Assembly: GCA_950022655.1 (NCBI GenBank)
Contig: OX465588.1
Location: 20,508,527 to 20,572,526, forward strand
Source: Alentia gelatinosa
Taxonomy: Eukaryota; Annelida; Polychaeta; Phyllodocida; Polynoidae
Reading direction: 5' to 3'
DNA length: 64,000 nt
Shown here: one piece after another, positions 10,867 to 22,259 of the stretch
How positions within the stretch are numbered: the stretch's first letter is position 1
How the letters are laid out: each line of letters begins with the position of its first letter
Made by a program: the position numbers and the translations under genes
Notes under the pieces: generated by a model
What the model was told of the DNA's origin: nothing
The model's database searches: none
The model's input: only the letters and a program-made list of their open reading frames with translations

Positions 10867-12300
10867 GGTTTTGGTTACTTAAAGTAGGAGTAGCTCAAAT
10901 ATAACTCTAGTGGAGGACAAATCCTTTTTGAGAACAATGCAATGACTATTTTTACAAATAAACGTTTATTGTACTTCCATGATAAATTCATGTATAGGAA
11001 AATATAAAGATTTCAGCCAAATACACGTTAGTCGGCTATTTTAAGTAAAGGGGAAGCCAAACTGTGTCATCTTTGTTAACCCAAGGATTGGTGCGACACC
11101 CCTTGGCGTTGTCTTCCGATTAGACCGATAATGGACCTAACTTAGGCCTATGGACGATGTGGATCGCGGTGAAGATTTATTCAAAAACACAAGACATTTT
11201 CTTGATCATCTCGTAAGACTGTCTTCCATAAAGAATTTTCACGTTAGGAAACGAGAATACAAAAAAGACCAAGATAATATCGATCTTTTGATTGTTCTTT
11301 CTTTTAAAAACACTTCCCTGGTGTTTCGGTGATATGAGAAAAGGATGTGCATGGAAGGGAAGCTATATCTTGATCTTATATCATTAAAGAAAAATTAAGA
11401 TGTTTACTTGTGAACAAAACATTAAAGGAAATACACAGAAATGAAGTAGGTTACTTTGGTGTTGAACATTTATAATCTCTGGATTAGAATATTTGGCTAT
11501 GTCAATATACGTTCAGCTCAACGGACACTTGGCCCCTTGACATTTCGCCAGCAAGCCATTTAGACCCTACTGTGAGGCGAGCCGGCCTCTGGCCAACCAG
11601 ACAATTGGCTAACTCGACAAATGGCGTCGCTGACGTTTCACCTGCCACCGACACCCATACACGGCGCCTGGCGAATGAACCAACGCTCTTCAATATACAG
11701 CACAATGATTAGAGTATTCAGTTCCAGCAATCTTGTGGGTCGCAATTCAAAAGCATTACATCAAATCATGAAATCAGATCAGTCTATGTATGAATTATGC
11801 AGCTAGCCAGTACAGCATTATGGGATAAGTAAAACGATAACATTTGTAAACATTTGCCAGGCTGAACCATCGAGTGTCTCGTGGCGTTATATTTCTCATG
11901 TCATTTAATGAGATGAATATCATGACAAGATGGCTTCAAGTTGTGAATTCTAAAATAAGAACAGAATTTCTGACAACCGTGAGTACGTAACGAGCACATA
12001 GGGCGAGTTATGTACTCATAGCCATCAGCGACACTCCTGTCGGTAGCAGATCTGAACCCAATGGCAGACCCCAATGCCAATTCATGTGTTCCTAAACGTT
12101 TTCTAAATTCCCTGTAACGACCAACAATGCGAAATGACAAAATATTGAGTTTTCTAACACGGGGCATATCAGTTGATACACAGCAGATAGACTGGAAGTC
12201 AGTGCACTCACGGCAAGACGACGGTGGCAACGGCAGCAGTAGCAGGTCCGAATTGTTTCAACTCCAGTCTGTCCAAACAGGTTGAGTTTTGAGTCATTTC
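10867..12300. other. No gene recognised
   Basis: Short open frames only. 11500-11700 is somewhat GC-richer (many GGC/GCC and TGGC motifs), with no recognisable product. Confidence 0.4.
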
Positions 12301-12305
12301 CCTAT

Positions 12306-12451
12306 ATTATTATATACCTATGGCTGTATCAAGTGCGTATACTGCCCGCTCCTACCCATGGCGTATTTATACCCGTACGGCACAGTGTGCCGGACGGGGT
12401 ATGTGATCACGTGACTAGATAAAATATCGCCATTTTTAGGTATATAATAAT
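12306..12451. mobile_element. Short inverted-repeat element with internal hairpin
   Basis: ATTATTATATACCTA (12306-12320) and TAGGTATATAATAAT (12437-12451) are exact inverted termini. Inside is an imperfect 32-bp palindrome around CGGCACAGTGTGCCG. There is no ORF. It is probably a MITE. Confidence 0.6.
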
Positions 12452-12606
12452 ACAAAAACGGGCTGACTATCTTCGTACGTCAAAATACTTGGTAAAATTA
12501 TTGATCACATACATCCCTCTGCCTGCGGCATCGGGATGTATTTGATCAATAATTTCACCGCGTATTTTTGACGTACAAAGATAGTAAGCCAGTTTCCGTA
12601 TAATAA
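12452..12606. repeat. Palindromic element, about 70-bp arms
   Basis: The left arm (GACTATCTTCGTACGTCAAA ... ATTGATCACATACATCC) and right arm (GGATGTATTTGATCAAT ... TTTGACGTACAAAGATAG) are inverted copies with a small CTCTGCCTGCGGCATC loop. It directly abuts the preceding inverted-repeat element. It is a foldback/MITE-type repeat with no coding content. Confidence 0.65.
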
Positions 12607-13689
12607 CTACCCACATACCTTTGGAGCATCAATCTTGAAATCGCACTGAGAAGACAGGACTATATTTATATAATTCGATATATAAATATCAACAACAATA
12701 TCACCGGAAATCACAATTTAATGTCGAAATATCAATATTGAACTCACTTAACCATGCTACACAACTGAATCAAGAAGACACTTCACTACCGAAAATTCAT
12801 AGATCGGAGCGAATATCTGGTTGAATCGCTGTGGTGAAAGAGCCCCCAGTGAGTGATAATAGGTGAACCACACGCAGGGGTAATATTCTTGCAATATATA
12901 ATCAAGCAAGATGCGCCCAGATGCTGCAAGACACTACCCGATCCTGCCAGGTAAAATAAACTGTGTCGGCAGAATCAGCGCTTTAACGTACAACCTTGCG
13001 TAAAGCATCGGTTTGGAGAGTGAACGAGCTGTGTTTCCGTGGTTACCGGGACTTAGACCAGTGGCCCCTTGTACACGTCGTCTTTGAGTGGAGTCACGAG
13101 TAGCTTCGATGTGAAACTAGTGTGGGTTTTGACTATTAAAGGACGACCAATCAAGAATCTGATAATATATAACAAAGGTCATGGTGTCAATACTCTTGGA
13201 CTAGCGGTGCAAAGTCGTATAGATACTTTCGTGGTCATTGATTGAACATGAATAAATTCCTTTTGCTGTCAGACTTTCATCTACTTGCATGACTTCTTTA
13301 TATTTCAGATCCAATCTAGCTCCACTCAAAATTCACAGAAAACACCAGCTTATCCCTCTTGAGATTGATTCTCCAATAACATGTCATATGACTCTTTCGC
13401 GATGATATTTTTTATTGACGAGGAAACACACTGATGGTTCTCACCATCCGATAGAGAAAATCCAATATTTGCAGTCCTGAAATCCGTGTTTCACTCCGGT
13501 GTACCACTTACTCCAGCTTATGGTATCCCTGAGACATCAGAAAGCCACACATCTGAGGGATATTTATAGATTACGGTCCTCCTAAGTTTGTAAACACGTT
13601 TGGAATCGCCAGCACAAAATAGTGTGCATGTGAGCTATCATTTCATATTTCACCTTCTGTATTGCTTCTGAGACAATGAATTATCGGTA

Positions 13690-13783
13690 GCAGATATTAT
13701 TATGAAATGACATATCACATACGTGCCATTTCTTCTTGGCGATTTCGGAGATCACTGACGTTCCTTGCTTGATGCGTCCCCGG
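13690..13783. mobile_element. Diverged end of the CCGGGGACACACC MITE family
   Basis: The right end (TTGGCGATTTCGGAGATCAC... to CTTGATGCGTCCCCGG) parallels the right end of the element at 36231-36451 (TGGCGATTCCGGAAATCGC ... CTTGGTGTGTTCCCGCC). The left half is not clearly delimited, so this is a diverged or truncated copy. Confidence 0.4.
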
Positions 13784-13789
13784 AATATA

Positions 13790-14315
13790 TGACGGTAGAT
13801 GGACAATTCTCGTAGCTCGACAACAGCCACAGTACTTTTGTAGTCTGCAATTGTTAAAGATGTAGCACTTTCTACGCAAAGGAGATTGAGATTACTGCAG
13901 TATTGAGGGCTTCCATCGACGCCTCTGATCAATTACTTCTATTGCATCTGCCTTCCTCAGTGATTATATTACTAAAGGCTTTAGGTCCACCATGTCATAT
14001 GCAAGACTAGATCTCCACATTAATTCAAGCTGATGAAGTACATTGAATATGCAAGAAACGTCGGAACTACCGTTGATACCATCATTGTAAACCTATTGTC
14101 ATCTCGGCTACAACAAGATATTTCAAAAGAATTCACTGTGTCTATTTTTCTCCACTACATTCATTAAAGTTGTTACTTTTCGTGAGTTCTTACTATCATA
14201 CTATACTTTATATTCAGTTCTCACACAATGTGTATAATATATTGATTGATGAAATGCAGATCCATATGAGATGTTTTGTTCTAAATAAATGTTGACAAAG
14301 GCTCCTTCATGCATA

Positions 14316-14318
<3 letters not shown>
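13790..14318. other. No gene recognised
   Basis: AT-rich sequence without a supported feature. Confidence 0.4.

Positions 14319-14379
<61 letters not shown>
14319..14379. repeat. (TA)n microsatellite
   Basis: About thirty uninterrupted TA units. Confidence 0.95.
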
Positions 14380-14386
<7 letters not shown>

Positions 14387-17210
14387 TGTAAGATGTAGGC
14401 AAATAATATAGATCCGTCAGAAAGAATGTCAGATAGAAATCACTTGTGGTACTAACTTTTAACCCTTATATAAAATCTATCGTAATGAATCAGGCTCCGA
14501 TGAGATCTATACGCCAGGTACACGTTCGACGTCTAACTCTCTTAAATGAGACTGGTCCCAGGAGGAGAATTGAATAAGATCACTAAGACCGTCTCGCCTC
14601 CTTAGGTCTATTATAATACCTCAGAAACTAAGCCTGTCTCTAACCGCGTTCTGGGATAGGTTTCGTGGGCGGACTAAGCAAGAACTACCGAAATGCCTGT
14701 GCCCACGAAAATTGGATAGAGCCAAAGCGTGAATGAGCCATTCCAAGAGGAATAGTGATCAGGCATACATGCTTAAACCTAGACTGGCACCACGTTCAAT
14801 GAAGCAAAACGAATCAGGACCATCAAGAGCACAGACAAGCAGGGCATAACAATGGTCATTCGGATCGAGAACCACAGGCAATTACTGGATCGATACCGGA
14901 AACAAATAGCTGGAGGTACAGCTAAGATGGGCGATAATGCTCGAAGTGATATCTCTTCATATTCAGTGCCAGGCGACTGGTTCCCTTTCCCGATTGCCGA
15001 GAACATGTTTTAGTTTCAGTAACAATTGCATCCCCTTTGATACAAGCGTACACTATTTGCTGCGAGATCACTTCGTATGGATTCTCCGACTCGGACAATT
15101 CGGAGATATTACGTAGATAGCAGTAGTTCCTGAATCCCGAGTCTAATTGTTCATCTTGTAATGCCCAGTAAATTGCCAAGTTCTACTAATCAGCACATTT
15201 CAGCAAAACAATTAGAACTAACCGCCCAGGTCCCATTGCTAATGCAAGGGGGAAATGGAAAACACCGTTTTTAACGGTTATGGCATGCACAGATAGTATT
15301 GAGAACGGAAGGACTAACATTATCCATTAGCAATTCTATCATGTCTCATTGAGTCCTCGCATGGGTTATTTAACAAACATGATATCGTGCACATATAGGT
15401 TGCTTAGAATAGATTTGTAAGGTACATGGTATCTTGTAAAATACAAAAAAGCAACTTGCGTAAACATAAATTTTTTATTAGGGCGTGGTTGCACGTAATG
15501 TATTCATTGCCTAGAGGTAAGAGTGATCACATTGAACTTCCTGCGTGCTTCCAGAAAACTATCCCTTCATGCCATTCACTGTGATAGTGAGCCTTTGATA
15601 AATGTATCTATACCTGCAGGACTCGTTTGGAATAATAATAAAGCTGTTTAATATTTCAGATATCTTTCCTTAAACCAAAATAAATTTCCACTTATTCTGA
15701 GGCTAATATAAATATCGAAATAGGTAGAGTTCTCCTTTTGCCCTCTCTCTCATTTTCCCCATATACAGTATGAGCATTACATAATATATCCTTGGTGTTG
15801 TTGATGTTTCGACACTATACATGACATTACAGTTGCGATTGACTGTACACGACCTGACAGTAGTCTTTGTGAAAGAAAAGATGGAAAATGCTTATCGTAG
15901 GAATATTGATTGTTATTACCTACCTATCCTGGAATTCGCTACCTGGAGACACTGGCATGTCAGAATCTCGGTGAGGAAATTCCGGAAGTAATACCTCTGG
16001 GAGGGGTAGGATAGAGGGACTGGGGCCAGTCTAGACTAGGTGGTCTGTATTGCGCCTGTGGACAAACACAGGGCATCATTAGTGTAGTGCAGACTTGACG
16101 ATGGAGCTGATACTCAGAAGCTACCAGTTTCAACATAAATATATGGATTGGGAGTTCTAAGAACAGCATTGTAAGTCGTTACATATAGACACCAATGGAT
16201 ATCTATATGCCTAATGACACGGTCTGCATACATAGGTCTACTGTAAGTCTGCAAATACACACTGATTCTCTCAGGCAGATATCAATCATACAGACACATC
16301 TTACGTACAAGTGAACGCCTGAAAATAAATTCATGAAGACAGCATGATATGCCATACCCCTATCTCTCTCCTTTGCAGTATACGTAAATGGTGACAGAGG
16401 AAGTGAATCTCTACAAAAAGATCTGCTCACACGTACATGCACAACCCATCAAACTCCAAACTCATCTTTAGCTTATGCAGCATCTGTCTCTACCAACTTA
16501 CTTTAGATTATAAACGTATAAACACCATTTTTCCCTACACCCACTCTCTTAACAGATACCCTATCCTCATGAGTCTTAAGAGCCTGACCGCATAGGCTAT
16601 TTTAATGAACACGCTGTGTTGGTATTGAGGACATTAATTTGTTATGAACGGATACCTGCGGCAAGCTTCCACGGTGCTGTTTGGCAGAGTGTCACAGACT
16701 CTGAAAGAATATCCAGATTTGCTTATGTGCCATGATTACAGTGCTTGGCCTGTGTCGCGACTGTCCAAAACAAACTCCAGGTGGTCTTTCATAGACAAGG
16801 TGTTGCATAGACCTGTTAGGTTGAAACGATCACTGGTGGTCTAAAACCTATTTGGATATAGCTGTGCCATAGCAGATGTGATAATTCGACTATGCAAATA
16901 ATACGGTCACTATCAACCATCGTCACTACTAAAAAAACGTCTCGCAGGGTTAACTTAGTCGATGTAACCAGAGATACATGTTTGAGGACTTACCCGAACC
17001 AGAAGGGCCCCACTCGGGACTTGACCGATGATTCGTTGATATGTTAGGTGGTGGCTAATCAGGTGAAAGAGCCACCTTGGCAAAACACGGACCACCTCAG
17101 CAATCCCCATGGACATCTGAAAGACGACATTCCTCTCAACCTGAGGATAGGTTCAAGGTTCAAGGTAAGGTTAAGATAGGCCTAGAGTTTTTATTTGGCA
17201 GGAGATGCGT
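14380..17210. other. No gene recognised
   Basis: Two overlapping minus-strand frames (15179-14922 and 15006-14779) have protein-like composition, the second with a hydrophobic stretch. They match no family I know and are not called. The rest is AT-rich with short open frames. Confidence 0.35.
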
Positions 17211-17214
17211 TGGG

Positions 17215-17230
17215 AGGGGGGGGGGGGGGA
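17215..17230. repeat. Poly-G tract
   Basis: A G-run of about 16 bases interrupted at most once. It may be a sequencing-difficult or G-quadruplex-prone site. Confidence 0.8.
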
Positions 17231-18086
17231 GCTGCGAGGTTTTGTTTGGAGTCAAGGGAAATTCCTGGAGGTAGACGTTCAAATGTACCTCTTCTTCAGA
17301 TCCTCTAGCGGCCCCTCTCTTCATCTTTTACGGTTAGACACACACTGTACATGATGGTATGAACAGCTCTGTTTTCGAGATTCTTCCTCTTTTTTTTTGG
17401 TATGATTAAGTTGGTTTTTTTTCATGTTTCAAGTACTGCATTCAGTTATACTACATTCTTACATCTCTTTAGTACACTTTGGTGTGTCGTTTCATTCACC
17501 AGCATATCTATTTATCTTTTTCCATTGTCATTAGCTCCGTGCATATATATGTTTATCTAGACAAGAAATTGCCTTGATTGCAAGTCCATTCCTCTCTGCT
17601 CCATATAAACAAGAACATTTTGCAGCTACCTTACCAATACGATGTCCAGTAATGAATATTTGGGTGTAAAAGTCATACGATTATCATAGAAAAAATACTT
17701 TTCTTAGCATGCAATGCATCTTATTGAGCTTATCTTGATAAAACGTCTTATGGAAGTCAGACATGGTTATGAGGGGACGGAAGGTTGGTGCCCTTCATCA
17801 AATAGATAGTTTTAGTTTGTGTTAATATCGCTATGGTAACGGCATGGGTCCTGTTGTAGGGAGATCGACCGTTTGCGAAAAGCATATTAAGGACAGGGCA
17901 AAATAGCGGAATGAAAATATTCAAAACATGGGTTCCTCTATTTGCAATCAAACACTATAAGGACTGCATTGGATCTCTCATACAGTTCTTAACACAGTAC
18001 AAGAGACTGAAATCTGGAGTACCCGCGAAACAAGGAACAGGAATAAAAGTTGTTAGGGGGAGAGGGGCTGACCGCAAAATGTGCGG
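17231..18086. other. No gene recognised
   Basis: AT-rich sequence with poly-T runs near 17390 and 17416. Confidence 0.4.
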
Positions 18087-18245
18087 TAAATACACAATAT
18101 TGACTGGTTTCAGATACAAGCGGCCGTATGCTCCGAGAAGTTGACGCGTAGTAATATCCGAGCGATAGCGAGGATATTGCGGAGAGTCAACTACGAGGAG
18201 CATACAACCGCTTGTATCTGAAACCAGTTTATATTGTATTTATTA
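18087..18245. repeat. Palindromic MITE family P, copy A
   Basis: Long inverted arms: TGGTTTCAGATACAAGCGG...GTATGCTCC...GTTGAC... on the left, and GTCAAC...GGAGCATAC...CCGCTTGTATCTGAAACCA on the right. The centre carries ATATCC/GGATAT around a short loop. Outer ends are AAATACACAATATTG and its inverse. Related copies sit at 28374-28541 and 43231-43390. Confidence 0.75.
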
Positions 18246-18429
18246 TCCACCTTTTCTGGACAAGTGGCATGTCAATATCAGTTCGTTTTAGTTATGCACT
18301 ATTTTTCCATACGCACTATTTTTCCGTATGCGCCACCCGGAGCATACAACATATCCGTATGCGCCGGGTATGTCCATACACACTCCCCATGTGTTTTCTA
18401 TGGAGACTTTTTATTAGGTGGATAATAAA
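18239..18429. mobile_element. Inverted-repeat element sharing an end with palindrome copy A
   Basis: TTTATTATCCACCT and AGGTGGATAATAAA are exact 14-bp inverted termini. The inside has two copies of the CGCAC/TATTTTTCC motif and repeated GTATGCGCC. The left terminus overlaps the outer edge of copy A, and the same AGGTGGATAATA starts copy B at 28374. The two units therefore belong to one composite family. Confidence 0.65.
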
Positions 18430-20580
18430 AGATCACTATACCAAGGAATACAAAGTTGTTTTCCTGCTGAAATATTTTAGTTTATTTCCGGTTTTAGGTA
18501 TTGAAACCGTTTATTCCCGTGAAACATGCATCAGCCATCAATAACAGAAAAGCCAATGTGCTACATAATCTTAAGTGAAAACTTTTATTATAACATGCAG
18601 ATTTTAGTTCATCGTGGAAGCGATTGATCTGCCATTAGAGGACATTGTGTAATAAGATGCATTATTGTGCAGCATAAAAGCCCTTTCACATAACTGAATA
18701 CCACATTCTAACCCAGTCTCTATTGGACCTCTAAATGACAAAAAAATGGCGACAGACATGGGGAGGCACATCAGTTGGCCGGCCCAGTAACTCATACAAA
18801 CAACGATCCGGTAAGCCGTGCTGTCCGTATGAATAAAATATCAAATCCTATTGATTTCCAATCGGCCGGCAACAGAGGATTACATCTAGTTTTCTGGTCA
18901 GCTGATATATTCTGTATCACCAGGACAGACCATCGTCTCCACTTGTACGTGGTGAGGATACTGACGAGGACCAGGATACAGAAGGGAACAGAGTGGAATA
19001 GCGGAATGTAAATCAGATACAAGGCGCGTTGTGGGAAGTTGGGTTGAAGACAGTAGATATGAGAATATTATCTCGTATATAGAACACGTGAAATCTGAAA
19101 ATAAATAGTTCTTGTAACTCCCTCTGAATGATATGAATTGTGAATACATTGAATGGCCGGCTTTAGCCTGAAAGGGTCTGGTAAATAATGCTGTTCGATT
19201 TTACACCCGTTTGAATAAACATAGATCGAAATCGAACATGTGTTAGAAATCCTTTGAATTACACTAACAGAGGCTAAATACAAGGCTTTCTAGTTAACCA
19301 AAAAGAAAATGCGTGACTTCGAAACTGTTACAGTGGTTTCTTCATAACAAAACAGGGTCCATACATCTTCGATTCACATGGGGACTTTTTGTTCCCTTTT
19401 GAATAACAAATTATCTAACACCGTCCTCGGACGCTACTAAATCAAAAAAGGACTACTGCTGTATGAGCATGGTATTGGTGCATTATCTGAGACACAAATA
19501 CAGGAAGGTTGAACTATATTGCAAACACGGAAATAATGGTAACAAAAAATGACCAAGGATATCTAGTTGATGCGAACAAACATGGTTTCTTTTTAAATCT
19601 AGTCAGACTTTCTTCACAGCTTTATAAAAGAAAAAGAGAAACGCATAGCTAAATCATAGATAGCACCTTGTTCTAACTAAATTTAAGTCCCTAATCTATA
19701 ATATAAGAAATTAAAATCAGAATATGTCTTCTATTCACAAATCTATACTCCCCTTTCTTTTTTAAATGCTGTGTTCCTGCATTCTTTGAATTTAATCTGA
19801 TTGATGTCTGTCGTTAAATTTCCCTGAATAAATTAAGTCTGTGAATGACTCCAATGTAACAAGATTATGTACCCCTGGCTAAGTTTCCGTTTACCGTGCA
19901 TTTATTTTGATAATCAAGGTGATTCTGACATTTGGGAAATACCTACCTATCATGAATTTAAAAGCTGCTGCTTCAGGATTTTGGCAATAAGTCGAAATTG
20001 GATGATTAATGCATTGATGAGGTTGTGAAGCAACCCCAAAAAAACGTGCGTCCAAGGGACCTCTTGCAGGTGTACATCAACGTGGATTAAATACTATATA
20101 CGAGGGGCAAATGATGATAGAACGTGACCCTCATGAAATGGACTTGTACATCCATCTGGAGGACATGCCAACTTTATCATTTGAAAGAATGATTAAAACA
20201 ATTGTACTTGCTGCTATAAAAACTATTGGATGGATATATATATTGTAACTGTAAAACGGCAGTGAAATCATTATATGGAAAGCTAAGCGAAACATCCTAT
20301 AAATATCATACTGCTGGAAACAAGTTCATACCGGTTTAATGCCGCATCGTATTCCAGGTTGAATAAAGAATTCCAAAAGATATATTAATTATTTCTTCAA
20401 GGAAGTATTAGCGTGTAGGCTAAGAGTAAATCGAACCGCTTATCAAGCCAGAGAATAGGTGAGAGAAAGAGCACCTTAAGGTAATATACGGACAGATTTC
20501 CTGTTGATGAAGCAGATCAATAGTTCTTTTTCAAATTTGGTCTTGTTTATGCTGAATCACTATTCCTGTGCAGCCAACCC
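18430..20580. other. No gene recognised
   Basis: AT-rich intergenic or intronic sequence. No coding, RNA or long repeat was recognised. Confidence 0.4.
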
Positions 20581-20722
20581 TAATGATGTGCTATGAATAC
20601 CGCCAGGCTGTCATTTCCACACTGCTCCGCCAGCCAGCAGGTTTTGTGGGGGCCTCCAGCTTCTTAAACGCATTCACCGTAATGTAACGCCGACCCGATG
20701 AGCAGCTCCGTCGTCACCAGTC

Positions 20723-20974
20723 ATGGCCGACCCGCCCAGAACCCTGCTCACCCCCTCATCTCATTTGCCCGTCTCCGTGAACGCTTCCACCAGCGAAAGT
20801 TTTCACCTGAAAGTCCCTGAAAATAGAAATGATAATATTCAGTTGACATTTGGTCGGGGACTGAGTTTGACATTTCTGACGACGGCACCATGGCCAAGTA
20901 GCGGTCTGACTGTGCTCACTTCGTCCAAGCCTACGGTGGGTTTTTGTCTGCGGAGTTCTCAAAGTCGCTCATAG
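20723..20974 (+). CDS. Unassigned 83-codon open frame in a GC-richer patch
   Basis: The open frame begins at an ATG in fair context (G at -3, G at +4) inside a GC-richer segment (about 20580-21060) that stands out from the flanks. The product is rich in Ser, Thr, Pro and Leu and shows no domain I know. An AAG|GTACC splice-donor-like site follows near 21050, so the patch could be an exon in this or another frame. The minus strand is also partly open. It could equally be a GC-rich repeat remnant. Confidence 0.15.
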   Translation: MADPPRTLLTPSSHLPVSVNASTSESFHLKVPENRNDNIQLTFGRGLSLTFLTTAPWPSSGLTVLTSSKPTVGFCLRSSQSRS

Positions 20975-21442
20975 ACTCAGCCGTGAGGTGCTCAATGACG
21001 ATCTCCAAGCAGTGGCGGATTTCAGACTCTGCTGTTATCCTCTACGTCCAAGGTACCCTGAATTTCATTTCGCAATTTCCCCAATAATTAATTGACTTCA
21101 TATATATTCCTGCCTTTGCTAATCTACTTAATTCGGCCTCCTCGTTTTGTACCTGATAGTACTCGGCTTCATCTGCTTATAAAGATCAATAAAGTACAGC
21201 ATCGCTTCCTTTTATATTAGACATTTTGTTGGTTTATACAATTTTGGTAATGCATCTTGTACTTTAATATAAGTCTATATCTATTATTGTCAACCTACCC
21301 ACATCCTCATTGTCCAGGAAATCGACTTACATCTATTTATTTTATTCCGATACCAGACATCATTCGATATCGATGTCAAACGCATTCTCCTCCAACAATT
21401 TCTTTATCACATTGGTCAACCTTACTCCCAGCAGACTCTGTG

Positions 21443-21600
<158 letters not shown>

Positions 21601-21769
21601 ATCTTTCTCCTCTCATTCCCTATCTCTCAGCATCCCTCCTTCCCCTCGCTTCCTTTCCCTTTTCCTTTCCCGTTCTCACATTCCCCTCACTTCCTTCCTT
21701 TCTCTCCGCCGCTCCAAATCCTTCTTTCCCTCTCCATGTCCCACAAAGAGATAAAACAGTACGGCGCGG

Positions 21770-22130
21770 ACATGAGGCGGAACTGACGGGAAACTTGAGG
21801 CGGTTTTGTCAGAGTCGCGCTTCGCACCAGCACGCCGACACTCTGTGTGGGTCGGGATAGGTTCAGCACATCGTGAGCTTCTCACTGAGCCGCTCGCAGA
21901 GAACCGAAGCCGCCACGAGAAAAAGAGGCCGACGGTGGGTCGTGTTTTCTTCTTGCCCTGGAAACTGGTTGACATTAAGCCGTGGGTAGCGATGGTCGGA
22001 TTGCGGCTATAAATGAACACTTTACATCCGCTCGGACCGGAGCTACCCAGCCGGCCTCGGCCACCAGCGGCCAACCGAGGCTTCACAACGTCAATCAACA
22101 GGTCGATCCTTTGCTCCTCAATCTGCTCCA
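21770..22130 (+). promoter_or_regulatory. CpG-dense, promoter-like patch
   Basis: CpG-dense sequence (for example CCGCTCGCAGAGAACCGAAGCCGCC and CCGGCCTCGGCCACC) lies directly downstream of the long CT tract. It contains TATAAAT at 22008-22014, followed 25-35 bp later by CCGCTCGGACCGG. CT/GA tracts next to CpG-dense DNA often mark animal promoters. No downstream coding exon was identified within the window, so the target gene is unknown. Confidence 0.4.
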
Positions 22131-22259
22131 ATTGCTGGCAATAACAATAGTCGTAATTATAGCTTTTACCTCTACGCGTGCTTTAATCAGAATCACGCCT
22201 TGCCGGCGCTACCAGACAGAGTTTGTTCGCGATCTTAGCATACCGTAGTGCGGGGAATA

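Noticed and set aside
14779..15179. Two overlapping minus frames resembling a membrane protein piece
   Set aside because: One hydrophobic stretch but no family motif, splice logic or continuation; not enough to call a gene.
21676..22131. 151-codon minus-strand frame over the CpG-dense patch
   Set aside because: Arg/Ser/Gly-rich translation of GC-rich DNA, with no domain; promoter-like sequence explains the openness better.
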